This document shows positions 17,452 to 27,339 of a stretch of DNA of 64,000 bases, in pieces (positions within the stretch are counted from its first letter, which is position 1; every line of letters begins with the position of its first letter). Source of the DNA: Stieleria maiorica (lineage in GTDB: Bacteria; Planctomycetota; Planctomycetia; Pirellulales; Pirellulaceae); assembly GCF_008035925.1 (NCBI RefSeq), contig NZ_CP036264.1, forward strand, positions 1,399,409 through 1,463,408. The letters are read 5' to 3'. The notes below the pieces were generated by a model. That model had not been told where the DNA came from. It searched no databases and saw nothing but the letters and a program-made list of their open reading frames with translations. The translations under genes and the position numbers were made by a program.

Positions 17452-19011
17452 TTAGAAGTCGATCATGTAGCGGAAACCGAGAATGCTGAAGTCGCCGTCG
17501 ATACCGGCGGCCAGCGGCACGGCCGAACGACCTTGTCCGGCGTTTTCGATTTCGCCCATCACCAAATTGGCTTGAATCTTGGAGTACGCGGTCCAGTACC
17601 AGTTCATCCCGGCCGTGACGGTGTACCCTTGCCCGCCGCGGATATCGGAGTCGGACAGGTCCAAGTAATCGGCACGCAGACCGACGCCCAGCGCCCCCCA
17701 GCCCCTGCCGGTTCCGCCGGTGCAGCGGTCGACGACGAAGAAGTTCTCGAACGGCTTGACGCGACTGATCGTTCCGGTCGCTCTCGAGAGTGGGATATGC
17801 TCACCGGTCAGGAAGTAGTGCGCGAACAGGTATCCGCCGTGGAACGTCAGGTCGCTGCCGTTGAATCCACCCAATGCGTCACGTTGCATCCACGTGGTGA
17901 AGTACTCACCGGTGATCTGGAGCGCACCGATGTTTAACATCGATTCGAAGGCGAGTTGTTGATAGCCTTCGGCGCCGAGGATCCGACCGGTGTCCCACCA
18001 ACGTGAATCGCTTCGCGCCTCCGGCCGGGTGCGGAAACGTGCTTCGTTGGCGTTTTGGTCCAGATCCAACTGGCCGTCGCCGTCGGTTTGGTTGACCGAC
18101 CCGGCGATCGCACAGTGCCAGTAGCCGCGTCCGCCGCTGATGTCGTCACACCAGGGACTGGCCGACAGTCGGCCGTACAGCCCCGCCTCGTCAAAGTCGC
18201 CGCGGTAACGTCCGTCGGTACTGATGTTTTCCAACAAGAACGCACCGTAGCGCCAGTGGATCGATTCGTCCTCGGTAAAGCCGTACATGCAGACACCGAG
18301 CCGACGAGCGTCTTCGTTGAACGTTTCGACCGCCAACGGTCGTTCGGCGAATACGTTGTGACGGCTGCTATTAAGGTGGTCCAAACCGATGGGACGTTTT
18401 TGATTCCCGATCAACAGCACTTGGTTGTGCGGCAACTCGTTGAATCCGAAGTAGACGTCCTTCATTTCCGCCGAGCTGGGATTGTTGAAGTCGATCTGCA
18501 TTCGCCATTCCATGTTTCCGGGGACGTCGCCCGAAAACTCCATCCGAATGCGACGAAAGTCCCAGCGGTCCTCGGGATCGTCCGCAGGGTTGCCCGTCTC
18601 CAGTTGGTTGATGCCGGCATCGCTGTCGAGGAAATTCCAGTTGTCCAGGTGAACCCGTCCGTTCAGTTTGAACGTCGGCTTCTTCTTCTTTTCGTCGGCT
18701 TCGCTCTTCAGCTTGTCCTGGTACTTCTCCCAAGACGATTCCAAATCGCCGACCCGCCCGAGCAGTTTTTCATAGTCTTTCAGCGGAACGGTTCCGCCGG
18801 AATCGACGGCGTCCGAAGCCGAGGGTTCGGACTCGATCAGTGCACCAGCATCGGCTGAGTTCAGCGTCGCCGTACGATAAATCGGCGCCGAGTCGTCGCT
18901 CGGCATGCCAAACAGATTGTCGTCGGCGCCTGTCGCCGCAGTGCCAAAGCACGTCGCCAGCGCAAGCGCGAGCGAAAAGCGCCGCGTGCGCACACCAAGA
19001 GTCTTTTTCAT
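17452..19011 (-). CDS. OprO/OprP-type (phosphate-selective) outer-membrane porin
   Basis: A 519-residue protein using ATG 19011, which yields a signal peptide (MKKTLGVRTRRFSLALALAT and onward to ATGADD). A short predicted coiled coil (KLLGRVGDLESSWEKYQDKL) follows, as in trimeric porins of this family. Then comes a beta-rich barrel with alternating aromatic residues, ending in FSILGFRYMIDF with the terminal phenylalanine typical of outer-membrane proteins. Members of this family import phosphate or pyrophosphate; the specificity here is not readable. It could be co-transcribed with the Cys-rich exported protein 66 bp downstream. Presence of an outer-membrane porin agrees with a Gram-negative-type envelope. 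Confidence 0.85.
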   Translation of the reverse strand: MKKTLGVRTRRFSLALALATCFGTAATGADDNLFGMPSDDSAPIYRTATLNSADAGALIESEPSASDAVDSGGTVPLKDYEKLLGRVGDLESSWEKYQDKLKSEADEKKKKPTFKLNGRVHLDNWNFLDSDAGINQLETGNPADDPEDRWDFRRIRMEFSGDVPGNMEWRMQIDFNNPSSAEMKDVYFGFNELPHNQVLLIGNQKRPIGLDHLNSSRHNVFAERPLAVETFNEDARRLGVCMYGFTEDESIHWRYGAFLLENISTDGRYRGDFDEAGLYGRLSASPWCDDISGGRGYWHCAIAGSVNQTDGDGQLDLDQNANEARFRTRPEARSDSRWWDTGRILGAEGYQQLAFESMLNIGALQITGEYFTTWMQRDALGGFNGSDLTFHGGYLFAHYFLTGEHIPLSRATGTISRVKPFENFFVVDRCTGGTGRGWGALGVGLRADYLDLSDSDIRGGQGYTVTAGMNWYWTAYSKIQANLVMGEIENAGQGRSAVPLAAGIDGDFSILGFRYMIDF

Positions 19012-19662
19012 CGCTTCGTTGTCATCCGTGAACTGCTGTGACGAGCCGAATGCATCGATCCGTCGATACATTTTTCGGCACCCGCCTTGAAGTCGTCGCA
19101 AGCCGGATCGCCATCGGAGATCCACTTGCCATTTCTGGCATCGTCCTTTGCTAGGATCACCGATTTGCCGGCATCCACAGATTTTGCCTGAAGTTTGAAA
19201 CGCGCGCCGGAGGACGAGACCGACCGTTCATTGCGGATCAAAACGCACGACCCGGAGTGTCGTCACGCTTTGACAGTTTTGGCCGTCATTTCACGAACAA
19301 CCGTCGCACCTTTTCACCCTTCCGGCGGTCGATGAAGATCCCATGAAGGCGGTGTGAAGAAACCGAGGTTACGATGCGATCAACTCAAGGTAGCGGATCA
19401 ACGCCTGGGGCGAGTCGGGATCCACATTTTGCACCGCGATCGCCAACAGTTCGCTCGCCGCCGTGCGACGGTCGGATGGACTGACCCCGGCGGCATCGAG
19501 CCTGGCGATCATTTCCTCCGTGACGCCCTGAGTGAAACTGGAACGCGATGTTGTTTGGTTCTTGATCGACCGCAACGCCCCGATCACCGCCGAATCGTTC
19601 AGCTGGGCATTACGATCGGCGACAAACAGCGTGGCCTCGATCAACAGCCGGGGGGCATCGGC

Positions 19663-21221
19663 CTCGTTGTTATACACAATTCATTCCCCTGATCTGGTTG
19701 CATTTGGACCAAAGCTTCGCCAACAACTACTGATGTCGTAGAGTCGTTCCATGCCGCGCATGACCGTATCGGTGCCAGGCTCGTCATGTCGTGGTCGGTC
19801 GATGTAGCCGCCAAGCCGAGCGATCATGCGGACGATCTCCTTCAACGTCGGTGGTTTCTTTGGCGGATCTTCCCCGGTGACGATCTTGTATACCGGCTGC
19901 CATTCGTCGGCTACGAATACTGCTTCACAGCTGACGTCTGGACATTCGCGACCGATCCGCACGCTGTAGAACGTTCGCCACGCCAAGATCATCGAAACAG
20001 CGAGACAACGCTCGAATCGTTCGATCTTTTCAAACCGCTTTGCTTCGATGCGAGTGCCTGATTTGAGAGTTCGGAAGAATACTTCGATCAACCAGCGAAT
20101 GCAGTAGTAAGACAACACCAGCTCAATCTCTTCCTTGTTCGAAATCGGCATATTGGTCAGCAACAGCCAACTGATAGGCGTATCCCCTTCAGGCGGATCG
20201 ATCTCGTGAGCCCAAATCGCGTTGACTTTCGTGGGCCGTAGGTGTCGATCGGGCCGATAGGGGTTCTTCAGTGTCAGCGTCGTTGCACGCACCTCGAGTT
20301 CGCATTGGCGTGCCTCTCGCGGTTGATTGCGTGCTCGTTTGTCACAGGCTAACTTGGGTTGGTGCGAACGAATCGTTATCGCTTTGGTGTAGCGTACTTT
20401 GCTCGCGGCGAGTTTTTCATGCAGATTTCCTGATGGCCGACCGTGCTGATCAACGATCGAACGGTCATAGCAACTGCGAATAATCCACCAAAAGTTCTTT
20501 GGAGAATCGGAATTACACTCGATGACTTCAAAGATGTCCGCTTCGCTGTCAGCCACGCAGACAACTTGCGTTTCGGGGTGCTCGCTAGCGATTAACTGTG
20601 CTTCGCGGTGGTTTTCAAGCCATCGCAGAGACTCCTTCTCTTCAATCGGCACTTTCTTTCGATCATCGGCTTTTGACGGACCTTCCTCGCGAGTCCAAAG
20701 TTCCGCTGCAACGGTTCCTAAGGGCGTGCCGGTGGGAGTGAACGCCATCAGCGGGTGAAGCAACTCGCCGTAGCGTGAACTGCCATCTAGCGGACCGGCC
20801 CCTTCTACTTGCGTGTTAGGTTTCGTCAAATCCAGTTCCGTCGTATCGTGAGCCAAGATGACAACTTCTTGCTCAGCAAGACGCTTATAGCAGGCATCTA
20901 TATGGGGCGCTAAAATGTCCTCAAAGCAGATCGCATCGTTATCAAAAAGTCGGTAGGCTGCCGTTGTTTCGTTGTGTCCTGCGCCGACTGCAGCAGGAAT
21001 GCTCTTGCTCGGCAAACCAGCCATGGCGGAGAGCACTTCGGCAAGTCGTTCATTTCGTCTCTTGTCGCCAAGATCCACCGTTTCTAATTCGTCAATCACC
21101 CATTGGCTCACCATCGCAAACACTCCGTTGCTACCTGTCGTGCACCTGAACTCCCTGTGAGCAACAGTTTGAGCGATTTCGCGAATCAATACATCATCAA
21201 AAATTTGTGTATAACAACGAG
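19663..21221 (-). mobile_element. IS4-family insertion sequence (IS50/Tn5 group), copy 1
   Basis: The element is 1,559 bp with terminal inverted repeats beginning CTCGTTGTTATACACAA and a 10-bp target duplication GGGCATCGGC at 19653-19662 and 21222-21231. It holds one transposase gene filling nearly its whole length. A second copy of exactly the same length lies at 54329-55887 and encodes an identical protein, so both are recent. It splits a 141-residue gene in this location. Confidence 0.95.
19681..21114 (-). CDS. IS4-family transposase (Tn5-like), copy 1
   Basis: A 477-residue DDE transposase, almost the same length as Tn5 transposase (476). N-terminal ELETVDLGDKRRNERL and KSIPAAVGAGHNETTAAYRLF match the Tn5 DNA-binding region. 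Catalytic segments are ILAHDTTELDLTK (first Asp), VVCVADSEADIFE (second Asp) and the YREK signature YCIRWLIEVFFRTLKSG (Glu). ATG 21114 is chosen because the family N-terminus begins there; longer readings run out of the element. All catalytic residues are present, so it looks active. Confidence 0.95.
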   Translation of the reverse strand: MVSQWVIDELETVDLGDKRRNERLAEVLSAMAGLPSKSIPAAVGAGHNETTAAYRLFDNDAICFEDILAPHIDACYKRLAEQEVVILAHDTTELDLTKPNTQVEGAGPLDGSSRYGELLHPLMAFTPTGTPLGTVAAELWTREEGPSKADDRKKVPIEEKESLRWLENHREAQLIASEHPETQVVCVADSEADIFEVIECNSDSPKNFWWIIRSCYDRSIVDQHGRPSGNLHEKLAASKVRYTKAITIRSHQPKLACDKRARNQPREARQCELEVRATTLTLKNPYRPDRHLRPTKVNAIWAHEIDPPEGDTPISWLLLTNMPISNKEEIELVLSYYCIRWLIEVFFRTLKSGTRIEAKRFEKIERFERCLAVSMILAWRTFYSVRIGRECPDVSCEAVFVADEWQPVYKIVTGEDPPKKPPTLKEIVRMIARLGGYIDRPRHDEPGTDTVMRGMERLYDISSCWRSFGPNATRSGE

Positions 21222-21654
21222 GGGCATCGGCACCGGCTGGGCGTCGCGGTGTCGCCTCGCTCGGTTTCAGCTCCGCCCCCGGGCCTCGATCCGACAACTT
21301 TCGGCGGCGGCGACGACGATCGGCGGCCTTCAAACTGGCATGTAACTTTGATGATTTCGGCATGGTGCTACACCCGCGTGCCGGCGGTGAAAAAGTAAAC
21401 AAGTTCCCTCGGCTTGAGAGGCAACCTGAAAGGCAACGCGTCAATTACAAGTGTAATCCGTCGCCAATCGAGGCAGAAAGCCGCACCGGCCTCTGCGGGA
21501 GTTTCCAATAAGCGTTGCCGTTTCTGCCGGTTGTGCCGTTGATGATTAGCCGATCCGACCGCGGCGACCGCGGATTTGAATCACACGACCGGTGCGATGA
21601 GCTAGTTTCGAGAAACCAGTTCCGACCGACCGCTCTTGGGGCCCGCTCTCGCGC

Positions 21655-22464
21655 ATGATCCACGTTCAACATCTGACCAAGACGTACGAGGATCTCCAAC
21701 GGGGACGCTTCGTGGCGGTGGACGGCATCTCGTTTTCCGTTCAGCGGGGCGAGATCTTTGGGCTGTTGGGCCCCAACGGGGCCGGCAAGACCACGGTGCT
21801 GCGGATGCTCAGTACGGTGCTCGAACCCACCGACGGGATCGCCACGGTCGCCGGATATGACGTCGTCCGCGACTCGGCCGAGGTCCGTCGAAACATCGGC
21901 TTCGTCAGCAACAACACGGCGATCTATGACCGCATGACGGCGTGGGAGATGGTGGAGTACTTTGGGCGTCTTCACGGAATGCGATCGGCCCATTTGAACG
22001 ACCGTCTGGAAGACCTGTTTGATCAGTTGCGGATGAACGACTTTCGCAACGTCCCCGGCGGCAAGATGTCGACGGGCATGAAGCAGAAGGTCTCGATCGC
22101 CAGGGCCATGATTCACGACCCGCCGGTGCTGGTATTTGACGAGGCGACGTTGGGCTTGGATGTGCTGGTCGCCCGCAATCTGTTGGGCGTGATCCGCTCG
22201 CTCCGCGAGGCCGGCAAGTGCCTGATCTTTTCAACGCACATCATGAGCGAAGTCGAACGGCTGTGTGATCGGATTGCGATCATGTATTGCGGCAAGATTC
22301 TCGACAGCGGCACACTGGAGGAACTCCGTGACCGCCATCGCGAAGACGATTTTGAAGAGCTGTTCTTTGGGCTGCTCAGCCAACACGAACACGAGATGCG
22401 GCTCAGCGGGCGAAACGAACCCGCCTCGCTGGCCGACCAAGCGGCGGGAGAACAATTGGTATGA
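21655..22464 (+). CDS. natA: ABC transporter ATP-binding protein, NatA type
   Basis: A 269-residue ATPase subunit. Walker A is [15 protein letters not shown], the Q-loop region follows at [12 protein letters not shown], the signature is [15 protein letters not shown] (an MSTGM variant of LSGGQ common in NatA-like proteins), and Walker B is [11 protein letters not shown] with the switch His in IFSTHIMSE. NatAB-type transporters export sodium or organic compounds. The stop overlaps the next gene by the ATGA arrangement (ATG 22461), so the two subunits are translationally coupled. The symbol follows the family; the exported substrate is not established here. Confidence 0.88.
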   Translation: MIHVQHLTKTYEDLQRGRFVAVDGISFSVQRGEIFGLLGPNGAGKTTVLRMLSTVLEPTDGIATVAGYDVVRDSAEVRRNIGFVSNNTAIYDRMTAWEMVEYFGRLHGMRSAHLNDRLEDLFDQLRMNDFRNVPGGKMSTGMKQKVSIARAMIHDPPVLVFDEATLGLDVLVARNLLGVIRSLREAGKCLIFSTHIMSEVERLCDRIAIMYCGKILDSGTLEELRDRHREDDFEELFFGLLSQHEHEMRLSGRNEPASLADQAAGEQLV

Positions 22465-24731
22465 GCGATTCGTCCAAGGCGATTCGGCAAAAGGCCGCGA
22501 CGGCAGGAAAGCCGCGTTTGGCCGCGGTCTGGCTGATCTATCTGCGTGAAATGCGCGACCAGCTGCGCGACCGTCGCACGCTGTTCACGATCGCCGTGCT
22601 GCCGATCATGCTGTACCCGCTGGTCGGCATGCTGTTGTTACAGATCGCGCAATTCACGCGTCAAAATCCGACGTCGGTCTGTGTCGTCGGCACCGAAAAC
22701 ATCGAAGACGCACCGCCGCTGTTTGAAGGCGAATCGTTCGCCCCACATTTGATCGAACAACCCGAGGCCTTGGAGCTGTTGACGTATCGGTGGGACGAAC
22801 TTTCCGGGGATCGACCGGTTCGCGAAAAGGCGAACCAGTGGGTCAAGACCGGCGCGTTCGACTTGGTCGTGTTGATTCCGCCCGCCTTCAAAGAGATCGG
22901 TTTGATGGGCGACTTGGTCGGCACCGACTTTAAGTCGCCCCACAGCGATGACCAGGCCAAGACCGACATCGAACTGCTGTTCAACGTGGGCAGCGACCAA
23001 TCGGTCGTCGCCAAAGGCCGCGTGGCCGGCGTCTTGGCCGCCTGGCGTGGCGAGTGGATCAAAGAACGTCTTTCGGGGGTCGGCATCGATGCCGAACTGT
23101 TGCTGCCGTTCGAGTGGTCCGATCAGAACATCGCACCGCAGCGGACGCGTGAGGCGGCGTTCTGGAGCAAATTGCTGCCGTTCATCATGTTGGTCTGGGC
23201 GATGACCGGCGCGTTCTACCCGGCCGTCGATTTGGTCGCCGGAGAAAAGGAACGCGGGACGCTGGAAACCTTGCTGTGCAGCCCGGCGCTGCGGAGCGAA
23301 ATCGTCTGGGGAAAACTCGGCGCGGTCGCTTCGTTCAGCATGCTCACAGCGCTGCTGAATGCCGGAAGCATGCTCGTGACCAGTTCCCTGGTGTTCCAAC
23401 ACATGGGCGTCGGCGGCGCCGGCGGCTCGTTGGGCGCGCCGCCCCTGGTGCCGATGCTGTGGCTGTTCGTCGCCCTGGTCCCACTGTCGTGTTTGTTTAG
23501 CGCGTTGGCGCTGGCGGTCGCGGCGATGGCGCAAAGCAGTAAAGAGGGACAGTACTACTTGATGCCGCTGATGATGGTGACCTTGCCGCTGGTGATGTTG
23601 CCGATGCTGCCCGGCACGACGCTCAATATCGGGACCAGCCTGATCCCCGTTTCCGGGATGTTCCTGTTGGTCCGAGCCCTGGTCGAAGGCCAATACGGCA
23701 CGGCGTTGTTTTATGTGCCGATGGTGGCGACGGTCACCGGATGCTGCTTGTGGCTGGCGGCCCGCTGGGCCCGTCGCCAGTTCGAAGACGAATCCGTGTT
23801 GTTCGGTGGCGGCGAACAATGGGAATTGGGCATGTGGGTGCGTCACTTGTGGCGTGACCGCCAACTCGCCGCGACACCCGCGCAAGCCTATGCCTGTGGC
23901 GCGATCATCCTGGTCACCCTGTTCTTCGCCCGATTGACCATCACCGAGATGCCACAAGACTTAACGGGCATTGCCAAGCTGGTGATGATGCCACAAGTGT
24001 TGATCGTGTTTCCGGCACTGGTCATGGCGACGATGATGACCAAATCGATTCGGCAAAGCCTCCGTATCCGCATGCCACACTGGACCACGTTGCCATTGGC
24101 GGTCCTGTTCGGCGTCACGTTGCACCCCAGCTACGTGATGCTGTCCAAGATGATCAATCACGTCTATCCGGTCAGCGAGCAGACGGCAGCGGCGATGAAA
24201 CCGTTCGCCGAGCAGATCGCATCGGCCCCCTGGGCGACCGTCGTGCTGCTGATGGCGTTGTTGCCGGCGATCTGTGAAGAACTGGCCTTTCGCGGATTCA
24301 TCTTCGGCGGGCTGGTCCGCGAGAAAGGCAAACTTCGCGCGGTCGTGTTGACCGCCATCATGTTCGGAATCTCACACGGCGTTCTGCAGCAATCGATCGC
24401 CGCATCGGTGATGGGCATCGCACTCGGGTGGATCACGCTGCGAACCGGCAGTATCATCCCTTGCATCCTGATCCACTTCACCAACAACGCACTGTCGGTG
24501 TCGCTGGAGCGGATCACCGAAAGCGGCTGGGCGGGCGCGTCGGTGTTCCTGACCCAGACCGACCTGGGGCCGTCGTATCAGCCATTTTGGACGCTGATCA
24601 GCATGGGGATCGCCACGACGTGCCTGCTGTACTTCGGCACCGTCTCACCGGCGACCGATGAAAGCGAATCGGAATTCATCGGTTCGCACCACGACTACGT
24701 CGATCCGACGGCGTCGCTGGCCTCGGCCTAG
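22461..24731 (+). CDS. ABC-2 permease (NatB type) fused to CPBP intramembrane protease
   Basis: A 756-residue two-part membrane protein. Residues about 1-450 are an ABC-2/NatB permease: a first helix [20 protein letters not shown], a large extracytoplasmic loop, then a helix cluster with [21 protein letters not shown], the coupling motif of this class. Residues about 470-730 form a CPBP (CaaX protease and bacteriocin-processing) domain with [11 protein letters not shown] (Glu606, Glu607, Arg611), MFGISHGVL and [11 protein letters not shown], that is all three conserved motifs. The permease partners NatA, with overlapping start. CPBP proteases cleave within membranes; here the protease may act on the transporter or its cargo, which is inference. 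Confidence 0.9.
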   Translation: MSDSSKAIRQKAATAGKPRLAAVWLIYLREMRDQLRDRRTLFTIAVLPIMLYPLVGMLLLQIAQFTRQNPTSVCVVGTENIEDAPPLFEGESFAPHLIEQPEALELLTYRWDELSGDRPVREKANQWVKTGAFDLVVLIPPAFKEIGLMGDLVGTDFKSPHSDDQAKTDIELLFNVGSDQSVVAKGRVAGVLAAWRGEWIKERLSGVGIDAELLLPFEWSDQNIAPQRTREAAFWSKLLPFIMLVWAMTGAFYPAVDLVAGEKERGTLETLLCSPALRSEIVWGKLGAVASFSMLTALLNAGSMLVTSSLVFQHMGVGGAGGSLGAPPLVPMLWLFVALVPLSCLFSALALAVAAMAQSSKEGQYYLMPLMMVTLPLVMLPMLPGTTLNIGTSLIPVSGMFLLVRALVEGQYGTALFYVPMVATVTGCCLWLAARWARRQFEDESVLFGGGEQWELGMWVRHLWRDRQLAATPAQAYACGAIILVTLFFARLTITEMPQDLTGIAKLVMMPQVLIVFPALVMATMMTKSIRQSLRIRMPHWTTLPLAVLFGVTLHPSYVMLSKMINHVYPVSEQTAAAMKPFAEQIASAPWATVVLLMALLPAICEELAFRGFIFGGLVREKGKLRAVVLTAIMFGISHGVLQQSIAASVMGIALGWITLRTGSIIPCILIHFTNNALSVSLERITESGWAGASVFLTQTDLGPSYQPFWTLISMGIATTCLLYFGTVSPATDESESEFIGSHHDYVDPTASLASA

Positions 24732-24894
24732 CCGCTCGCCATGGCCCGGTTTTCGAGGTAGTGGACGAGGCGACGAGTCCATTCGGATCATGAACCGCGA
24801 GGACTCCTCGCGTCGTCCACTACTGCTTACCCGCAAAGCGGCTTCCGCTGCAGCTGGCCCGAAAGATGAATCGCCGCCGCCCGCCCGACCGGCG

Positions 24895-25713
24895 TCACTC
24901 CGACTGCGTCCAGTATCGGAACGCCCGCATGGTTTGGCGAGCGGCTTCGTGGGGATCGGGCCAAGGGAACGCTTCGGCGCACAAGTAACCTCGGTAGCCG
25001 ATCGTCCGCAACGCCTCGATGATCCGTCCGTATTGCATGTGGCCGTAGCCGACCGGACGGCGGTTGCTGTCGACGAAGTGGATGTGGCCGACCAAATCGC
25101 CTCCGGTCACCAACGCATCGGCGATGTCGGTTTCTTCGATCCCCATGTGAAACAGGTCGCACAGCAGCCGCACGTTGGAAGTCGACAGCGAACGCAACAG
25201 ATCCACGCCCTGGGCGACGGTACAGCACTGATTGGTTTCGTAGCGATTCAGCGGCTCGTAAATCAACGGCACGTTGTACTGGCTGGCGTGCTGGCCGCCG
25301 TCCTCCAGGGCCTCGGCCAGATACGCCAAGGCGGTTTTAGAATCGACGTCTCCCTCGCTGCGTCCCTGCATCGAACCGATGATCGCCATCGCGCCAAATC
25401 CTCCGGCCGCGTCGATGATGGTTCGCACGAACGCGCGGGCATCGGCGCGTTTCTTCGGATCCGGATCAGCCAGCTGCAACCGATGTTTGACCCAACCCGC
25501 GCCGGTTCCCAGCGCGGCCAGACGCACGCCGGCGCCGTCCAGCAGATTGCCCAGCGAATCCAAATTCAGCGATTCGACCGACGGGGCAAAGATTTCGACT
25601 GCGTCATAGCCGAGCTCCCCCGCAAACGCGATCGATTTCTCCAGACCGTCCCACAGGACGAACGGACCGCCACGAGCTTCTTCGACCAACGAAATGGTGA
25701 TGCAAGATTTCAT
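24895..25713 (-). CDS. Sugar phosphate isomerase/epimerase-like TIM-barrel protein
   Basis: A 272-residue member of the xylose isomerase-like TIM-barrel (AP endonuclease 2) superfamily. Metal-ligand positions are visible at barrel strands: Glu in LIYEPLNRYE, Asp in RLLCDLFHMG, His in GHIHFVDSNRRP and Glu in LCAEAFPWPD. These mark the hydroxypyruvate isomerase/ketose 3-epimerase branch. Such enzymes interconvert keto-sugars in the cytoplasm; the substrate cannot be named. The gene is followed by the convergent NatB gene and preceded, 176 bp upstream, by an aldo/keto reductase on the same strand, a frequent pairing in sugar catabolism. Confidence 0.8.
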   Translation of the reverse strand: MKSCITISLVEEARGGPFVLWDGLEKSIAFAGELGYDAVEIFAPSVESLNLDSLGNLLDGAGVRLAALGTGAGWVKHRLQLADPDPKKRADARAFVRTIIDAAGGFGAMAIIGSMQGRSEGDVDSKTALAYLAEALEDGGQHASQYNVPLIYEPLNRYETNQCCTVAQGVDLLRSLSTSNVRLLCDLFHMGIEETDIADALVTGGDLVGHIHFVDSNRRPVGYGHMQYGRIIEALRTIGYRGYLCAEAFPWPDPHEAARQTMRAFRYWTQSE

Positions 25714-25830
25714 AAGACCGCCAAACTAAAAAAAGAACAAATTGAACGAGCGTCGGTGAATTCATTTCATGGTTCGCACGGGGCAGCGAACGTGGGCAGC
25801 GGCGACGCTCGCCCGAACGAGGAAACCACT

Positions 25831-25860
25831 GGAGAACCACCTTCTGGCGAAGGTAGCTAC
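25831..25860. repeat. Dispersed hairpin repeat R5 and short direct repeats
   Basis: Contains the perfect palindrome ACCTTCTGGCGAAGGT, a relative of the copy at 16584-16612. Immediately after it, about 25861-25880, the 7-mer CCCAACT is repeated three times. Both lie between the aldo/keto reductase and the isomerase gene. Confidence 0.65.
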
Positions 25861-25889
25861 CTCCCAACTCCCAACTCCCAACCGGAAAC

Positions 25890-26825
25890 TCACCCGTCAT
25901 TATTCTCGGGCCGTCCTTCGACATAGACCCAGTTGTGAATCGGCTTGAGGATTTCCTTGACCTCGGCGACCAGGTTTTCATCGAGCGGTTCTTCCAGCCA
26001 GTCGCACCAACCGGCGACGCGGTCGGGGTTGGCCGATCCGACGACACAACTGGCGAACGATTCGTTGGCGGCGGAATACTGCAGTGCAAGTTTCGCGATG
26101 TCGCTGCCGGCGTTGCGACAGTGATCGGCGGCCGCCTTGGCGACTTTGCGGACCTCTTCGGTCGCCTTGTGCCACGACGGCAAGGGCGCGTCGGTCAACA
26201 AGCGTGCTGAAAACGGAGCGGCGTTGATCAGTCCGACGCCGGACTCGCGACACGGATCGATCAAACTGAGCGCCATGTCGTTTTGCAGCGTGTAATGGTT
26301 GTAGGTCAGGATCACGTCCATCTCGCTGCGGCGGATCATCTCGTGAAAGATCTTCATCGGGTAACCGCTGACGCCGATGAACCGCACCTTGCCCTTTTCC
26401 TTTTCTTTCTGCAGGGCGGGAATCGTTTCGTTGACGATCTGATCCAGATCCACGAATTCGATGTCGTGACAGAACACCGTGTCCAGGTGGTCCAGTTGCA
26501 TCCGTTCGAGCGAAATGTCGATGCTTTCGGCAACCCGACGCGCGGAAAAGTCAAAGTGCTGGGGGGCAAATCGTCCCAGCTTGGTGCTCAGGTAATAGGA
26601 ATCGCGCGGCAGTTGCGGCAGCACGCGGCCGAGCATGATCTCGCTCATCCCGCGGCCATAGTAGGCGGCCGTGTCGATATAGTTCATGCCGCGGTCGAGC
26701 GCCACGTTGACACAGCGCAGCGCCTCCGAAACATCGATCGGGCGGAATTCGGCTCCGATGGACGAGGCCCCGAATCCGAGGACGGACAGTTCCAAGCCGG
26801 TGTTTCCCAAGGGGCGTTTTTGCAT
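25890..26825 (-). CDS. Aldo/keto reductase (L-galactose/L-fucose dehydrogenase-like)
   Basis: A 311-residue AKR. The catalytic tetrad is partly readable: Asp and Tyr in NYIDTAAYYGRGMSE, Lys in YYLSTKLGRFAP, and His in DTVFCHDIEFVD. The NADPH-binding region includes KVRFIGVSGYP and, later, SFASCVVGSANPDRV. The overall pattern MQKRPLGNTGLELSVLGFGA resembles the L-galactose dehydrogenase subgroup, whose members oxidise sugars. ATG 26825 is chosen for the AGGAG site about ten bases upstream; a longer reading from 26855 adds only a charged tail. It probably works with the downstream isomerase-like gene. A large palindromic repeat lies upstream. Confidence 0.88.
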   Translation of the reverse strand: MQKRPLGNTGLELSVLGFGASSIGAEFRPIDVSEALRCVNVALDRGMNYIDTAAYYGRGMSEIMLGRVLPQLPRDSYYLSTKLGRFAPQHFDFSARRVAESIDISLERMQLDHLDTVFCHDIEFVDLDQIVNETIPALQKEKEKGKVRFIGVSGYPMKIFHEMIRRSEMDVILTYNHYTLQNDMALSLIDPCRESGVGLINAAPFSARLLTDAPLPSWHKATEEVRKVAKAAADHCRNAGSDIAKLALQYSAANESFASCVVGSANPDRVAGWCDWLEEPLDENLVAEVKEILKPIHNWVYVEGRPENNDG

Positions 26826-26929
26826 CGTGATGGTCTCCTGTTTTCGTGCTTTCACTTCAACGGAGAACCTACCACAGATCGGCCGCCGCTGAACCTGCCT
26901 GTTGATTTAATCGCAACCGAGACAATTGT

Positions 26930-27006
26930 GAGCCGATGGCGCTAGCCACGGGCCTCGAAGGGCGATGCTGGCACCGCTAGGCCCGTAGGCTAGCGCCTTA
27001 CGGCTC
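26930..27006. repeat. Large palindromic repeat R3, copy 1
   Basis: The outer arms GAGCCGATGGCGCTAGCC and GGCTAGCGCCTTACGGCTC pair with few mismatches across a loop of about 40 bp, which itself carries GGGCCT/AGGCCC pairing. A closely matching element is at 38000-38069. This copy lies between divergent genes. Confidence 0.85.
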
Positions 27007-27339
27007 ATTCAATCAACCGGCCGGGACACCACCGCCCCCCTACCGGATCGACCGCCGGCGTTGCCAATGGACCCAATCGGACGCCGATTGTAGATGATCC
27101 GCCTTGCAACCGGCGAACCGGCCCGCGACGGCATCGCCCGCCTGGCGTCGCAGCGTCCGGCGATCGGCCCTGCGACGGTTCCAACTCGAACATCCCGCCG
27201 ATCGCACACGACCTTCTTTTCCGATTTGATCGGGAGAATGAAAACGGTCAAAAGCGGGGGCGGCCGTTGAATGCGACACGGCGGCGAATGCCAACAACCC
27301 ACACTTCCGCAGAATCATTTTTTAGTCAGGCGGAGTGCC

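Larger units (their letters stand above)
19369..21363 (-). pseudogene. Hypothetical gene split by the IS4-family insertion
   Basis: The 5' part runs from ATG 21363 to 21222 and the 3' part from 19662 to the stop at 19369. The 10-bp target duplication GGGCATCGGC flanks the element at both joints. Removing the IS and one duplication leaves 426 bp in one frame, that is 141 residues: an Arg-rich N-terminus (KAADRRRRRRKLSD) followed by a helical domain ending QALIRYLELIAS. I do not recognise the family; there are no membrane or catalytic motifs. Restoration of a clean frame shows the gene was intact before the insertion. Confidence 0.85.

Noticed and set aside
22638-23957. A 439-codon minus-strand frame opposite the NatB-type permease.
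   Set aside because: Antisense shadow rich in His, Gln and Arg; no motif.
24658-25926. A 422-codon plus-strand frame covering the isomerase gene.
   Set aside because: Opposite to a TIM-barrel gene with visible metal ligands; low complexity and no motif.
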